DNA of 64,000 nt from Anthoceros angustus (GCA_010909165.1 MU008175.1:1-64000), one strand, 5' to 3'; counted from the stretch's first letter, positions 46,801 through 58,343 are shown. Numbers and translations are program-made. Notes: generated by a model not told the origin, from the letters alone.

Positions 46801-48340
46801 GGGTCCAAATTGAGGAAGGGGAACGCCGCTATGGCCGGCAATGGAACCAAGCGAGGGGAGTTGGAGCAGTGAGCAACAATACGCGGAGGTGACCGAGGCC
46901 TGGCCTGCGAGTGCACCCCCCATCAAACTCAAGTGGGGAGGTGGAGCAACAAGCGGGCAAGCTCCTCCCGAGCACCCATGGCGAAGGGAGTATCGGTGCT
47001 CCACACGTGGAAGAGGCAATCCAGCAAGTGGATTCGGACTTTGCCTATTACCACGCCGAGCTCAGGCTGAGGCCTCGCCTCCGCAAATAGACGGACCGGA
47101 AGGCCTTGAGGGGAAGAAGGGCAGGGAAAGACAGGACCCTAGTGCTTGGAGACGACGCAAGGAGAAGAGCCCCAAGAGGAGGGACGCTGACCCTGGTAAG
47201 TTCACCACCACCCGATCCCGAGAAGGGGTGAGGCCCAAGGGGTGCAGAGGAGCCAACCCAACCAAGACAAGGGCCTGGGTAAGGAGGAGGACCTAGCAAG
47301 ACGAGGTCCAGTGAAAGGGGTCCGAGTTTGGGGACCGGACTAATAAGTTCGACCGAGGTCCGAACCCTGAGACGAGGCCGACCCGCCGACTGGGGAAATA
47401 AGCCGACTCGGAGTTCGAGTCGAGACCGACCTCGAGGTCGACTCGGCAAGAAGGAGGAGCCCCTCGACTTACGCGGGAGAGGATAGCCGTGGCCCCACCG
47501 AGGGGGACCCATGGGAGGCTGGGGAGGATGACGAGGTGGAACGGGCGGCCGCCGACCGCCACGAGCCCAACCCGGCTGTGATTCCGGGAGAGGAGGGGTC
47601 CGCCGCCGGATCATCCGATTGCGCGCCGCAATGCCGACGGAGATTGGACCACCAATCCCAAGGGAACTGGACCTTCCCCCACCACCGCGGGAGATAGGGG
47701 AGGGAATAGGATGGTAGGCGGCCGACAGGCATACCGATGGCCGCCACCGTAATAGGTGTAATAAAGACGCCGACCGGCGTAGTATAAGAGGCGGGCCGCT
47801 CAATAAATCATCTTCTTGGTGTTGATGCTGCTCGCACCTTGTGTGTCTTCTTGCTAACGTGAGTCCCGAGTCACCGAAAGCATGGCACCCGGAGGGATTG
47901 ATCGTGGTCCCGTGACCTAACCCAACGGTTGTGGTGTGTGCAGGAAGGGTGACTGGGACCTGCTCGCCCCAGCCGCCCAACGAACTCCGAACGTGGAGCC
48001 GGAGGGACTGGAGGCAGAGCCGGACGGAGAGGCCCAGAACGGAGGAGGTCCTGACTGTAACCCGCGGCCTTCCCTTAAGACCGATAAGTAGTGAGAGGAG
48101 AGAGGAACGGAGAGAGGTGAGATTAACGTGAACGAAACGGACGCGAACGGGTCCTTAAACGCTTGGCCATACCGGCCGCGTTTGTCGCGAGTAGTTAGAC
48201 GTGAAAGAGTGTGTGCGCTGGGACCGAACGACGCAGTAAGACGAGAATCGAAACGCGAACGGAGCTATTCCTTTGGGAACGAACTCTTCCTACAACGACA
48301 CGGATTGTGCGCGCCTACCGTCATTGCAAAAGTCGCCACA
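43881..48340 (+). repeat. E3 LTR2 (4460 bp)
   Basis: It starts TGTGGACTACGG and ends GTCGCCACA. It is colinear with LTR1 over its full length, with many short gaps. Because a primer site and gag follow it, it acts as the 3' LTR of one unit and the 5' LTR of the next. Confidence 0.9.
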
Positions 48341-48900
48341 TTTTGGCGCCGGGAATGAAATCGCTCCAGCAAGCGGATGCGTGAGGACGAGGTTAAGGAC
48401 GACATCACCGAGAGAGCCCGCCAGATCGCCTGCCCGAGCGCAGCACGTGAGAGACGACGAGCTCGAGGCGAGGTCACCAACCCAATGTAAGCGTGGTGGA
48501 GTTGTCTGATCGAGGAGGACGCACCAAGTCAGCGGCAAGGGGTTCCTCATCCTCACCGATCGCGCGATGGCAACAACGCCGACTAAGCAAGCGATTCTCT
48601 TTGGAGGTAAGAAGGAGAGGACGAAAACCTTCGTGGAGGATTTCGTGTCGCGCAAACTTCAACGGAGAAGGTTCGGATGCGCAGCTCATTCACTGCTCCA
48701 AGGTCCCGCGGGCAGCTGCTGGTATCGGAGGAAATACCACCGCCTCGTAACGCACTCGCAACCTTCAAGATTGAAGGATGCCTTTCAGAAAGATTCCGCG
48801 AATCGATCAAGAAGGCTACGCCTTGTCCAAACTCGAGAACCTCAAGCGAGGAAAGACGGAAGTTGGGATCGACATCGACGGGTTCTACGCTGTCAAGGAC
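48341..48900 (+). pseudogene. Second E3 internal start (gag 5' part)
   Basis: This contains a shortened primer site (TTGGCGCCGGGAA) and a gag-like frame at 48567-48926 that repeats the 25768-25970 sequence. At about 48900 it joins directly to the interior of an LTR (match to 45430), which marks a deletion of the rest of this unit. Confidence 0.75.
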
Positions 48901-50811
48901 CGCAAGACTGCGTTCTCGCCACCTGAGTGGCAAGAAGTGGAAGAGGCCGTGAGAAGGGCGGAAAGAGACGCCGCCTGCAGTGAGGCCATCTGCAACCCCA
49001 CCCGGAGCCGGTCAGTGTCGCCGACGGGAGGCAAGGGGTTAGCCTGAACCCCCTCACCCTCCGAGCCCTGTGACCTAAGAGGGCGAAAGGAATCATGCCA
49101 GGGCCAAGGAGGAGGCTCCCGGACCCCTGCACTCAGGACCCAAGGGACCCGATTAGGTCCGGAGCCCAGCCCTGACTCGATCCCGATCATGGTATGGAGG
49201 TCCTCATGACCGAGATGCCCGCCTCCCACAACGGACTTTTGGGGGCCTCACCAATGGCACTGAAGAGACACGGCGGTTCGCTACCGCTGGCGGATCAGGT
49301 ATGCTCGGGGTCTCGGGGGACGGCCGAGAAGACCCAGGAGGTGGAAGCCACGAGGAGGCGCATGGTGCTCCTCCGAGCTTGAGGCGGCCCAGAGGCGAGG
49401 GAGGAAGGCAAGCCCCGCCGATCGAGGGGGCGCCGAGGCCGAAGAGAAGTCTCGTCCATTCGACAGATCGGACAGTTTCTTCAGGCGAGCACCGGGCAGG
49501 CTGTGAGGCCCAAGCGCGGGCCGAGGATCTCGCCAACGAAGAGGGAGGCGCAGAAGAGGCGAGAGGGCTCGCGACTTGGTCGGCCCGGGTGCGGCTCCGC
49601 AACAAGGTACCGAGGCTCACAAGACGGAAGTGAGGCTAAAGATCCACCGCGATCACTATGTGATCGAACCCAAGGGAGGAGGCGGCTGGCCGCTGCCAAC
49701 CCAAGGCAGCAAAGCAGGAGCAAGCACGGGTCAAGCTGCGGAGGAGGCACTGAGGTCAAGACCCGGAAATTGGGACTGTGGTGCAGCAGAGGTAGAGGGC
49801 GCGAGGAGATGGAGGACAATAAGGACACTTTGAGTTGCAACTCCAAGACGATCGGAGCAGCAGGGTTCTCAACGAGAATCTAAGACTTCGAGCGGAGATA
49901 GAACGCTTCTCCACCGATCAAGACGGAGGAGAATAGGCTGCAAGGAGTTCGACACAAGGCCGCAGCAGGAGATGGCGGAAGTCGTGAGTCGAACGGATAC
50001 CGGCCCCGCCCGGGAGTAGCGGTGACCCCGGAAAGAGTAGACTTGAGGGAGGAAAGAATGGAGGAGAAGCAACGGCCGCCGTCTCGGCCAGGAAGTAGGG
50101 GGAGCTCACCCATGGCTCAAACGGAGCTCGAGCAACGACACGGGAGGTGGAGAACGTCGAGCACCGCCGCAGGAGGTAACGGAGTATCTCACGCCTCAAC
50201 TGGCTGTTACACCCCGGTAAGCTTGGCACGAGACGCCAAGCTTACCACCGAGGCTTGTGTGTCTTCATGCTAACGTGAGTCCCGAGTCATCAGGTGCACG
50301 ACACCGGAGACCGATCAAGGTCCCGTGACTGACCCTAACGTGGTGGTGTGTGCGTGGAAGAGCGATCGGGGACCCTTGTTCTCTGTAGCAGCCGCCCGGG
50401 CCACGAGCGGACCGGAACGTGCCGGGAGGGACTCCGGAAGGCAAGGCAGAGCCTGGACGAGAGGCCCTTGCTGGAGCAACGAGGAGGTCCTGGACTGCAG
50501 CCACTCATGCTCTTTCCCAAAGTTGATGAGTGTAGCGAGAGTGGTGAGGGGAACGACTAGAGGAACGAGGGATCGCATAGTGAACAATAATGGACGCAAA
50601 CGGTCCTTAAATGTTTGGCCACACGGCCTTGCCTGCTGAACGTTAGGAGTAGTTAGGCGAGTTAGCCAGTGTGGCGTCGAGCCATTACAAAGTAAGGTGA
50701 GAATCGATCGAAAAGCGCAAACGGCTTATCATTCTCTTGGGAACTGGACTCCTTTACTTCAACGACACGTGGATTGTGCGCCGCCTACCGATCATTAGCA
50801 AAAGTCCCACA
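48900..50811 (+). repeat. E3 LTR3, 5'-truncated and internally deleted
   Basis: It matches LTR2 from about 45430 to the end, but a roughly 1-kb part (corresponding to about 46900-47850) is missing and replaced by 50150-50250. It ends AAAAGTCCCACA. It carries a perfect hairpin at 50216-50246. Confidence 0.8.
50216..50246. repeat. Perfect 12-bp hairpin inside LTR3
   Basis: GGTAAGCTTGGC, 7-nt loop ACGAGAC, then GCCAAGCTTACC. It lies at the internal deletion junction of LTR3 and is not present at the equivalent place of LTR1 or LTR2. Confidence 0.9.
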
Positions 50812-50859
50812 AGATTCTCATCACATTTTCCAACCTTATATGTACAAAGATCTAGTCAA

Positions 50860-51540
50860 CATCAAGGTACCCCAAGACTTCTTCTCAAAATTTGTGGCAC
50901 TCAAAGTCGCACCCCCATTCAAAGATCCCTCACCTACTGAGCCTCGACGCCTTCAAGTCGCTCACTCGACATTTTATGACTCCATGAGCACCTCCAGCTT
51001 GGGAGGCCACTCCTACTTGACTTTTTGACGAATGGAGTAGGTAATCGCCATATTTTCTTCCTCAAGCACAAGGATGACGCACTTACATGCTTCCAAGAAT
51101 TTGTCCCCGCGAAAGGCAAAAAGCTTCCATGTCTATACTCGTGACCGACAACGCTGGGAGTACATGCCATGCCTTCAGACTCAGATCCAAAGGGATTCTT
51201 CGCCAACTCAGCATTCCCTCACACACCCTCCGAATCCTTTTGCAGCCTCAATCGCTTCTTGCTCGAGATCTCCGCATCTATTCTCAAGCGGGCTCACTCG
51301 AGGTTACCGGGCCAAGGCCGTGGCAACCTCCAACTACTTGAAGAACCGCCAACATCACTGCTTGAATGATGGACCGCACAAGCCCCTGATTTCATCTAAG
51401 AATATTTGGCACTCAAGATTTGCCCATATCCTCGATGTGAACCTGAAGAAGTGGGACGACAAGGGTAGAAAACTCCTCTTTATCTGCATCGTACTCAATC
51501 CAAGGCCTATCGCCTTTGACCTGCCACCCGTGAGGTAATT
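50860..51540 (+). pseudogene. E4 copia integrase C-terminal half
   Basis: In different frames: HIFFLKHKDDALTCFQEFV (51050-51106), the region of the copia 'FL+.KSE....F..F' block; later HSRFAHILDVNLKKWDDKGRKLLFICIV (51411-51494), matching the 'KLD.KS....FLGY' type end of copia integrase; and then the start of the linker to RT. Stops and shifts break the frame. Confidence 0.7.
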
Positions 51541-52089
51541 CTTTCCCGTAGCGCCATTTCCATGAATCTTGCTACTTAACCTCCTACCTAGCTTCCTCTG
51601 CTCCCTCTTCCGCCCCTAGCATGTCGCTCTTCACTCCTGATTCCTCGACCTTGAGGGGAAACACTCTACGACAAGACGAGCTCCAAGCTCAAGAGGAATC
51701 CACCACAAGAACCAAGACCTAGCCACCCAGCCTCCTCCTAAGTAGCCATCTGCACTACCTCATGCGTGTACCAGTACCTCCTCTGCAACCAATTGCACCT
51801 CTCAATCCGTAACTGAGCTGCACTGCTCCAACCCGAACCTCTAAGGCGTTCTACACAATAATCGACCACCAAGTCACCTATGGAGGAATCCACCTTTGTT
51901 TCCTAGAGAGTCATTTTCCGCCATATATAGCCCATTCCACCAAGATGTGCCAAGACTAGACAAGCCCTCGATAATGATCCAGCTCATTTTGCCCTTTATC
52001 ACGCCTAATAGAGATGCAAGATGTCCCCGCCAACATCCAAGAGGCACTCAAGACACTGAATGGACAGCAATCAAGTCAGTACGACTTTA

Positions 52090-52560
52090 ATTGCCAATAA
52101 AACCCGGAAGCTCACAGACTTACCCGGGTAGAAAGCCTATATCCCGCAAGTGGACTTTTCGCAGGAAGCTCAATCCAGATGGTACAAGATCTGTATAAGG
52201 CCAAACCGGTAGCCGTGGTTTCACTTAGGTGCTTTTGATTATGAAGAGAATAGACTCTTCATCTGTGTTAAAGCAACCTCAATTGAATCCGCTAGCCTTT
52301 TGGTACATCATCACCGCACATACACCGTGTAGATGTTAAAACAACATTTCTATATGACTCTACATGAGGACATCTATATGCTGCCAAATCATAGGCTTCA
52401 TCATGATCAAGAAAGTGTGCAAGCCCTCAAGTCCATATACGTTTGAAGAATCAAATGACAAGCTTGTACTTGAAATCAGACCGTCGACTTTATCTTGAAG
52501 AAATGGGGCTTCACTCACCGCCAAGGAGTACGTCGCCGGGGTTTGATGCCTTGAAAGAAC
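52090..52560 (+). pseudogene. E4 copia RT, first part (broken)
   Basis: LPG/PPGRKPISRKWTFRRKLNPDG (about 52120-52180) is the diagnostic 'P.G.K.I..KWVFK.K...DG' block. It is followed by remnants of 'ARLVARGF.Q' and 'HQ.DVK.AFL.G.L.E.IYM' in shifting frames (52195-52380). After 52410 the sequence is related to 55605 onward. Confidence 0.65.
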
Positions 52561-52869
52561 AAGCTCTTCATACATCAAGAACACTATTACGAAGATTTAA
52601 ATTGAAGGATCTCAACTCCCATCGTGATCCGGTGAGAAGATATCCATGGAGGATGCCCTTCAACCCGTGAGAGAGAGCCCAAGAGATGTCACAAGTGCCC
52701 TCATGTTGAAGTCAGCCTTCAGACCGGTAACTGGACCAGCCGATATCTCCCAAGCCAACATTGTATCAAGATATCTCCAACCCAAGAAGGGCCCATTGAC
52801 CAGCATGAAGTGCATTCTCCGCCATCTGGGCCACAAGACACTGGATTGGTATACGGTGAGGTGACCCAT

Positions 52870-53200
52870 CTTGCAAACTCACACTAACCTCCTACTCCGA
52901 CGCAGACAAGGTGATCCAGACGCCTAAGTCCACCGCAGCCTATTGTATGCTCATCAATCACGGGCTTGTCTCCGGGCTGCAAGAAGATGCAAACCATGTG
53001 CTTGTCGTCCATGGAGGTAGCACGCCACATCCCTACCGCAAGGAAATCGTGGATTCGGCAGTTCCTAAGTGCCATCAACCAAGCAAGATCACCAAAGTTG
53101 CTCATGACAACCAATCAAGAATTGCGATGACACACAACCCCATCCCGCACGCGAGGATTAAACACGTGGAGATCCAAGATCATTTTATCCGTTAGGTAGT
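52870..53200 (+). pseudogene. Copia RNase H, degraded duplicate
   Basis: It is homologous to 56150-56508 but carries deletions of 2-7 nt that break the frame. The end MTHNPIPHARIKHVEIQDHF is still readable. Confidence 0.8.
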
Positions 53201-53735
53201 CGCAGAAGAAGGTTCTTTACAGATGTCAACACAAGCGAGAATACCTCAAACTCGCTACCAAGGACTCTCCAAGGCATTGCACGAAGCACGTAAGCGGCAT
53301 TGGATTGCTCAAAGGGAGGAGTATCCGAATGGTGTCCGCAAGCACTCTCCGCTCCGCTTGAGGGAGCCACAAGCTCGCCAGAACTAGCTCTCCATCGCAA
53401 GGCCACTCCACCAGCTCTTTTTCACCATCTCGAGGCAGAGGTTAGGCGTCCACATTTCCTGAACTTTTCCATACTGATGCCCTACCATGTTTGCTGCGAA
53501 GCTACTCTCGAGATGCTCTCGTTCTCCTTTACACATCGGTTTCCAATTTCTCCATGTTTGAGTTTGGGGACTCTAGCACGCTTAAGACTTCCGAGTCTCC
53601 GGCATTGCGCCAGAGGTCATGTGACTCGGGCTAGATGCCAGCAGGCATTGGAAGGAAAGCGGAGGACCAGCTGGACATGAGGATGTGACGGAAGCCACCG
53701 CGAGGGAATGATGAGCTCGGGATCAGCGAGGGGAG

Positions 53736-53944
53736 TGTTGCGTCATAGCGCGATGCAGGCGCTGGCGGATCCGAGTTAGGCACGTTTCACATAGATGCCC
53801 GGAAAATAATGTTTAAGCTTCAGTTCCCACGATTAGGCAGGTTACTTTGTAGAGTATCAACAGCTCAGCAGTTACACGAACACACTTGTATAAATACCTT
53901 CATCATCTATCAATGCAAATTCATTCACTCTAGTGGTTTCTTTA
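53736..53944 (+). repeat. E4 copia 3' LTR, duplicate copy (B)
   Basis: It starts TGTTGCGTCATAG after the purine tract GCGAGGGGAG and ends GTGGTTTCTTTA. It is nearly identical to 57063-57269. Confidence 0.85.
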
Positions 53945-54992
53945 GGATCCGATTCTGAGTCACAAGCTGGGGACGATTGCTTACCAGCCAGAACCCACGG
54001 CACATGTGATCGCCGCAACTCCACCACGACAGACGGATTCTCGCATTTCAGCGCTTTGGCTACTTCAATGGCACGACGACACTCCTCCGTTGTCACGTCT
54101 CTCTGCTGGAAACAAAGAGGTCAGACTGGACAAGCTGACCATGAGGTGCCTTGGAGAGTCTCCTCCACGTTTCTGCGTCTGCTGGATACCATCCTCTGTT
54201 CTCTGACTCGGACCCTGCTTGCCTGCGAAGCCTTCACCTTCTTCGTTTCCCATTTTCGCCTCGCGTTTGTCGGTCAGGTCGGTGACCTCTAGCTCCACCG
54301 GCACAGGAGGATCAAGGACTCAGCTCCACTTCTTCATCGTCCCCGCCTGTGTCGCAGTCCCTGGGCGGCGTCCACTCCAGACACGTCTCGTAATCCTCCT
54401 CCACGTCCGACTGCCCAATGCTTCTCGCTTGCCGGATGCTGGTGCTCCGGGCCAGGGCATCCTCGCACACGCTTCTTCTCCTCCCTGCTTCCGCAGGCAG
54501 GCATTTGGAGTCTCCTTCTCCACCCTTGCGCAGCCTCCAACCGAGGCTCAGAGGCTGGCACCAGAATGCCACCGTCCTTGTCCCGCTTCAGGCTGCCGTC
54601 AGGGTTGAAAATCTTGACGGTCAGCAGCGACCTGGCCACCAGCTGGAACACCAGCATATCCCCTTCCTTCAGTGCCTGGTCTGGTGCGAAGGCCTGCCAG
54701 CCCTGGACAAATTGAAGGCGAACTCTGCCTGCATCTTTGTAACCACCACGCCATTGCTGGCCGTTGAGATTTGCAGATGCACGTATTTTGCCCAGAACGT
54801 CCCCTGCTTCTTCCGCGAGTGCTGAGGGGAAGGAGCTGCGCAAAATTCACCGGACGTAAATGAGAATGAGAATACTAGAGTGGCCACCAGTTCTGTTGAG
54901 AAACCCTCCTTCATCACGACAGCGAAAGAGGAGGTGTGGATTTTATCTTGCTTGTGATTCGTTTGGCAGATCGAGCAAGAACCCTTGTCCAT
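53945..54992 (-). pseudogene. B3 copy B: 5' exons only, frameshifted
   Basis: The minus strand from 54992 reads MDKGSCSICQTNHKQDKIHTSSF, then the first B3 domain in pieces, the acidic linker (DYETCLEWTPPRDCDTGG) and ECRRAIEVAKALKCENPSVVVELRRSHV. It ends at the intron donor near 53980 beside the copia LTR. The second B3 domain is absent. It has several extra indels compared with copy C and is a duplicated pseudogene. Confidence 0.85.
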
Positions 54993-55592
54993 GCCTCAGC
55001 TTCTGGTGCAGCGATTTCCACACAGACACCCGGGAAAGTGAATCAGACAGGTCTCAACAGTTGGAAATGTGGCCCTGGCTAAAGAATTTTCCTCACGGAT
55101 CCGGGTCCTGGGCACCTGAACTTGCACCACAACATGAGAGGAAGGAAAAAGGAGAGGAAACCAAAGGAATCGCTTGCTTGAGTCTACAGACTCCAGATTG
55201 AATGGCCTGACACCTCCGTTGAGCTCTGACTCGAACGAATTGCAGAACCCGACGCGAAGCTCATGTTTTCTTTCTGTTGCATCATTCTTGAAGACAGGCT
55301 TGGATTCGTGAGCGGCAAGCTCAGTTCAGCTCGTTTCAGTGGAACGTAGCGTGCAACGCCACCTCCATGATCTCCTCTGCCAATTCAAGAAGTTCCTGGT
55401 CCGCGTTTGAAAGTGTTGGATGACACGTCGGGAATCCTGGTTTTAAGAACGTCTCCTCGACATAGTTTGCAGTCTGTGTTTTCTGACTATGGAAGGACTT
55501 GCAAACCCTAACAAGTGTCTACTTCACCCGAGTAGCTAGCAATTGAGGCCTACGTAAGTGCTATCTCCTTGATATAGCCTTGGTCCGTTTTC

Positions 55593-55830
55593 TTGGAGAA
55601 ATGCTTCACCTCACGCCTCCCGACACCATTTTATGTCCTGCAAGAACAAGGCAAGCTTGTCATCATCACCCTGTATGTTGAAGACAACTTTATCTTTGGG
55701 AACAGCCTTGCTGCAATACAAGAAGTCAAAGACCTGCTATCAAAGGAATATGAAGTAGTCGACATGGGACCCCTTTGATTTGCTCTCGGAGTGCAGTTTG
55801 AACACAACCCTGCGAACAGCTCATTCTTCA
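55593..55830 (+). pseudogene. E4 copia RT catalytic segment
   Basis: The frame 55593-55778 reads FYVLQEQGKLVIITLYVEDNFIFGNS, where YVED replaces the copia catalytic YVDD. It continues as IQEVKDLLSKEYEVVDMGPL, matching 'l+..L...F.m.DLG.l'. A stop (TGA) follows at 55779. Asp-to-Glu at a catalytic aspartate would be expected to inactivate the enzyme. Confidence 0.85.
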
Positions 55831-56097
55831 TACATCAAGAACACTATGTCGATCACCGCCGAAAGATTTAAATTGAAGGATGCAGCCTATCTCAACTCCC
55901 ATCGTGATCCGGGTGAGAAGATATCCATGGAGGATCGCCTTCAACCTGAGAGGAGGCCCAAGAGATGTCACAAGTGCCTCATGCTGAAGCTGCAAGCAGC
56001 CTTCAGACCGCAACCGGACCAGCCGATATCTCCCAAGCCCAACATTGTATCAAGATATCTCTCCAACCCAAGAAGGGCCCATTGGACCAGCATGAAG

Positions 56098-56508
56098 TGC
56101 GTTCTCCGCTATCTAAAGGGCCACAAGACACTCGGATTGGTATACAGAGGTGACCCATCTTGCAAACTCACACTAACCTCCTACTCCGACGCAGATTGGG
56201 CAGGTGATCCAGACGCTCGGAAGTCCACTGCAGCCTATTGTATGCTCATCAATCACGGGCTTGTCTCCTGGGGCTGCAAGAAGGTGCAAACCGTGTGCTT
56301 GTCGTCCATGGAGGCAGAGTACGCAGCCACATCCCTAGCTGCGAAGGAAATCCTGTGGATTCGGCAGTTCCTAAGTGCCATCAACCAGAAGCAAGATCAG
56401 CCAACCAAGTTGCTCTGCGACAACCAATCAGCAATTGCGATGACGCACAACCCCATCCTGCACGCGAGGATTAAACACGTGGAGATCCAGCATCATTTTA
56501 TCCGTTAG
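56098..56508 (+). pseudogene. E4 copia RNase H (nearly intact block)
   Basis: A continuous frame carries VLRYLKGHKTLGLVY, then YSDADWAGDPDARKSTAAYC (first catalytic Asp), CLSSMEAEYAATS (catalytic Glu), LLCDNQSAIAMTHNP (third Asp) and HARIKHVEIQHHFIR. It is the classic C-terminus of copia pol, with all the usual blocks preserved. Confidence 0.9.
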
Positions 56509-57062
56509 GTAGTCGCAGAGAAGAAGGTTCTTTTACAGTATGTCAACACAAGCGAGAATACCTCAAACCTGCTTACCAAGGGACTCTCCAAGGCATTGCA
56601 CGAGAAGTAAGTCATTGGATTGCTCGAAGGAGGAGTATCGAATGGTGTTCGCACAAGCACTCTCCGTTCCGCTTGAGGGGGAGCCTACAAGCTCAGCAGC
56701 TAGCTCTCCATCGCAAGGCCACTCCACCAGCTCTTTTTCACCATCTGGAGGCAGAGGTTAGGCGTCCACATTTCCTGAACTTTTCCATACTGATGCCCTA
56801 CCATGTTTGCTGCGAAGCTACTCTCGAGATGCTCTCGTTCTCCTTTACACATCGGTTTCCAATTTCTCCATGTTTGAGTTTGGGGACTCTAGCACGCTTA
56901 AGACTTCCGAGTCTCCGGCATTGCGCCGGAGGTCATGTGACTCGCGGGCTAGAGATGCCAGCAGGCATTGGAAGGAAAGCGGAGGACCAGCTGGACATGA
57001 GGATGTGTGACGGAAGCCACCGCGAGGGGAATGATGAGCTCGGGATCAGCAGCGAGGGGGAG

Positions 57063-57269
57063 TGTTGCGTCATAGCGCGATGCAGGCGCTGGCGGATCCG
57101 AGTTAGGGCACGTTTCACATAGATGCCCGGAAAATAATGTTTAAGCTTCAGTTCCCACGATTAGGCAGGTTACTTCGTAGAGTATCAACAGCTCAGCAGT
57201 TACACGAACACACTTGTATAAATACCTTCATCTATCAATGCAAATTCATTCACTCTAGTGGTTTCTTTA
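57063..57269 (+). repeat. E4 copia 3' LTR (C)
   Basis: It starts TGTTGCGTCATAG directly after the polypurine tract GCGAGGGGGAG and ends GTGGTTTCTTTA. B3 intron sequence (GGATCCGATTCTGAG...) follows at once and aligns with the intron of the intact B3 gene. Confidence 0.9.
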
Positions 57270-58343
57270 GGATCCGATTCTGAGTCACAAGCTTGGGGAC
57301 GATTGCTTACCAGCCAGAACCCACGGCACACATGTGATCGCCGCAACTCCACCACGACAGACGGATTCTCGCATTTCAGCGCTTTGGCTACTTCAATGGC
57401 ACGACGACACTCCTCCGTTGTCACGTCTCTCCTGCTGGAAACAAAGAGGTCAGACTGGACAAGCTGACCATGAGGTGCCTTGGAGAGTCTCCTCCACGTT
57501 TCTGCGTCTGCTGGATACCATCCTCTGTTCTCTGACTCGGACCCTGCTTGCCTGCGAAGCCTTCACCTTTCTTCGTTTCCCATTTTCGCTCTCGCGTTTG
57601 TCGGTCAGGTCGGTGACCTCTAGCTCCACCGGCACAGGAGGATCAAGGACTCTCAGCTCCACTTCTTCATCGTCCCCGCCTGTGTCGCAGTCCCTGGGCG
57701 GCGTCCACTCCAGACACGTCTCGTAATCCTCCTCCACGTCCGACTGCCCAATGCTTCTCGCTTCGCCGGATGCTGGTGCTCCGGGCCAGGGGCATCCTCG
57801 CACACCGCTTCTTCTTCCTCCTCTCCTGCTTCCGCAGGCAGGCATTTGGAGTCTCCTTCTCCACCCTTGCGCAGCCTCCGCAACCGAGGCTCAGAGGCTG
57901 GCACCAGAATGCCACCGTCCTTGTCCCGCTTCAGGCTGCCGTCAGGGTTGAAAATCTTGACGGTCAGCAGCGACCTGGCCACCAGCTGGAACACCAGCAT
58001 ATCCCCTTCCTTCAGTGCCTGGTCTGGTGCGAAGGCCTGCCAGCCCTGGACAAATTTGAAGGCGAACTCTGCCTGCATCTTTGTAACCACACGCCATTGC
58101 TGGCCGTTGGAGATTTGCAGATGCACGTACTTGCCCAGAACGTCCCCTGCTTCTTCCGCGAGTGCTGAGGGAAGGAGCTGCGCAAAATTCACCGGACGTA
58201 AATGAGAATGAGAATACTAGAGTGGCCACCAGTTCTTGCTGGAGAAACTCCTCCTTCATCACGACAGCGAAAGAGGAGGTGTGGATTTTATCTTGCTTGT
58301 GATTCGTTTGGCAGATCGAGCAAGAACCAGAACCCTTGTCCAT
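57270..58343 (-). pseudogene. B3 copy C: 5' exons, cut by the copia insertion
   Basis: The start codon at 58343 opens MDKGSGSCSICQTNHKQDKI, a CxxC motif like the intact gene. The first exon ends at 58230, a 52-nt intron runs to 58178, and exon 2 carries the first B3 domain (LLPSALAEEAGDVLGKYV, GWQAFAPDQALKEGDMLVFQL). The linker has one extra base near 57745 compared with the intact gene, which shifts the frame. The exon with NPSVVVELRRSHVCRGFWL ends at the donor at 57311/57310, and the copia LTR lies 41 nt into the intron. The last exon (second B3 domain) is missing here. A matching fragment is at 17395-17517. The encoded product would lack the second DNA-binding domain. Confidence 0.85.

Larger units (their letters stand above)
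21146..50811 (+). mobile_element. E3: Ty3/gypsy array, LTR-internal-LTR-gag-LTR, with nested insertions
   Basis: LTR1 is 21146-25526. Internal sequence runs 25527-29990, with an integrase remnant at 34407-34425 and the rest at 43085-43880. LTR2 is 43881-48340. A second internal 5' part is 48341-48900, and a 5'-truncated LTR3 is about 48900-50811. LTR ends are TGTGG...CCACA. Primer sites of tRNA-Asp type (TGGCGCCG) follow LTR1 and LTR2. RT, RNase H and integrase are on the plus strand in gypsy order. Interruptions are an inverted solo LTR (29991-34406) and E2 (34426-43084). The tandem arrangement fits unequal recombination between LTRs of neighbouring or sister copies. All frames are broken. 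Confidence 0.85.
52410..55600. repeat. Tandem duplication, left unit (copy B block)
   Basis: This is homologous along its length to 55601-58976: copia RT and RNase H, polypurine tract, LTR, B3 exons, B3 upstream region. Both units end CCGTTTTCTTGGAGAAA. The left unit carries many extra short deletions. Its left edge is uncertain by about 50 bp. Confidence 0.8.
50812..57062 (+). mobile_element. E4 copia: right internal part (integrase, RT, RNase H), partly duplicated
   Basis: This is copia pol on the plus strand. 50812-51540 is integrase, 52100-52560 and 55605-55830 are RT, and 52870-53200 and 56150-56508 are RNase H. The 3' LTR is 57063-57269 (duplicate at 53736-53944). Integrase-before-RT order is that of Ty1/copia. 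Together with the 5' LTR at 17518 this makes one element into which E3 inserted. Polypurine tracts (GCGAGGGGGAG and GCGAGGGGAG) precede the LTR copies. Confidence 0.75.

Noticed and set aside
47048-47980. 310-codon minus-strand open frame
   Set aside because: Antisense to LTR2, low complexity and not kept open in LTR1.
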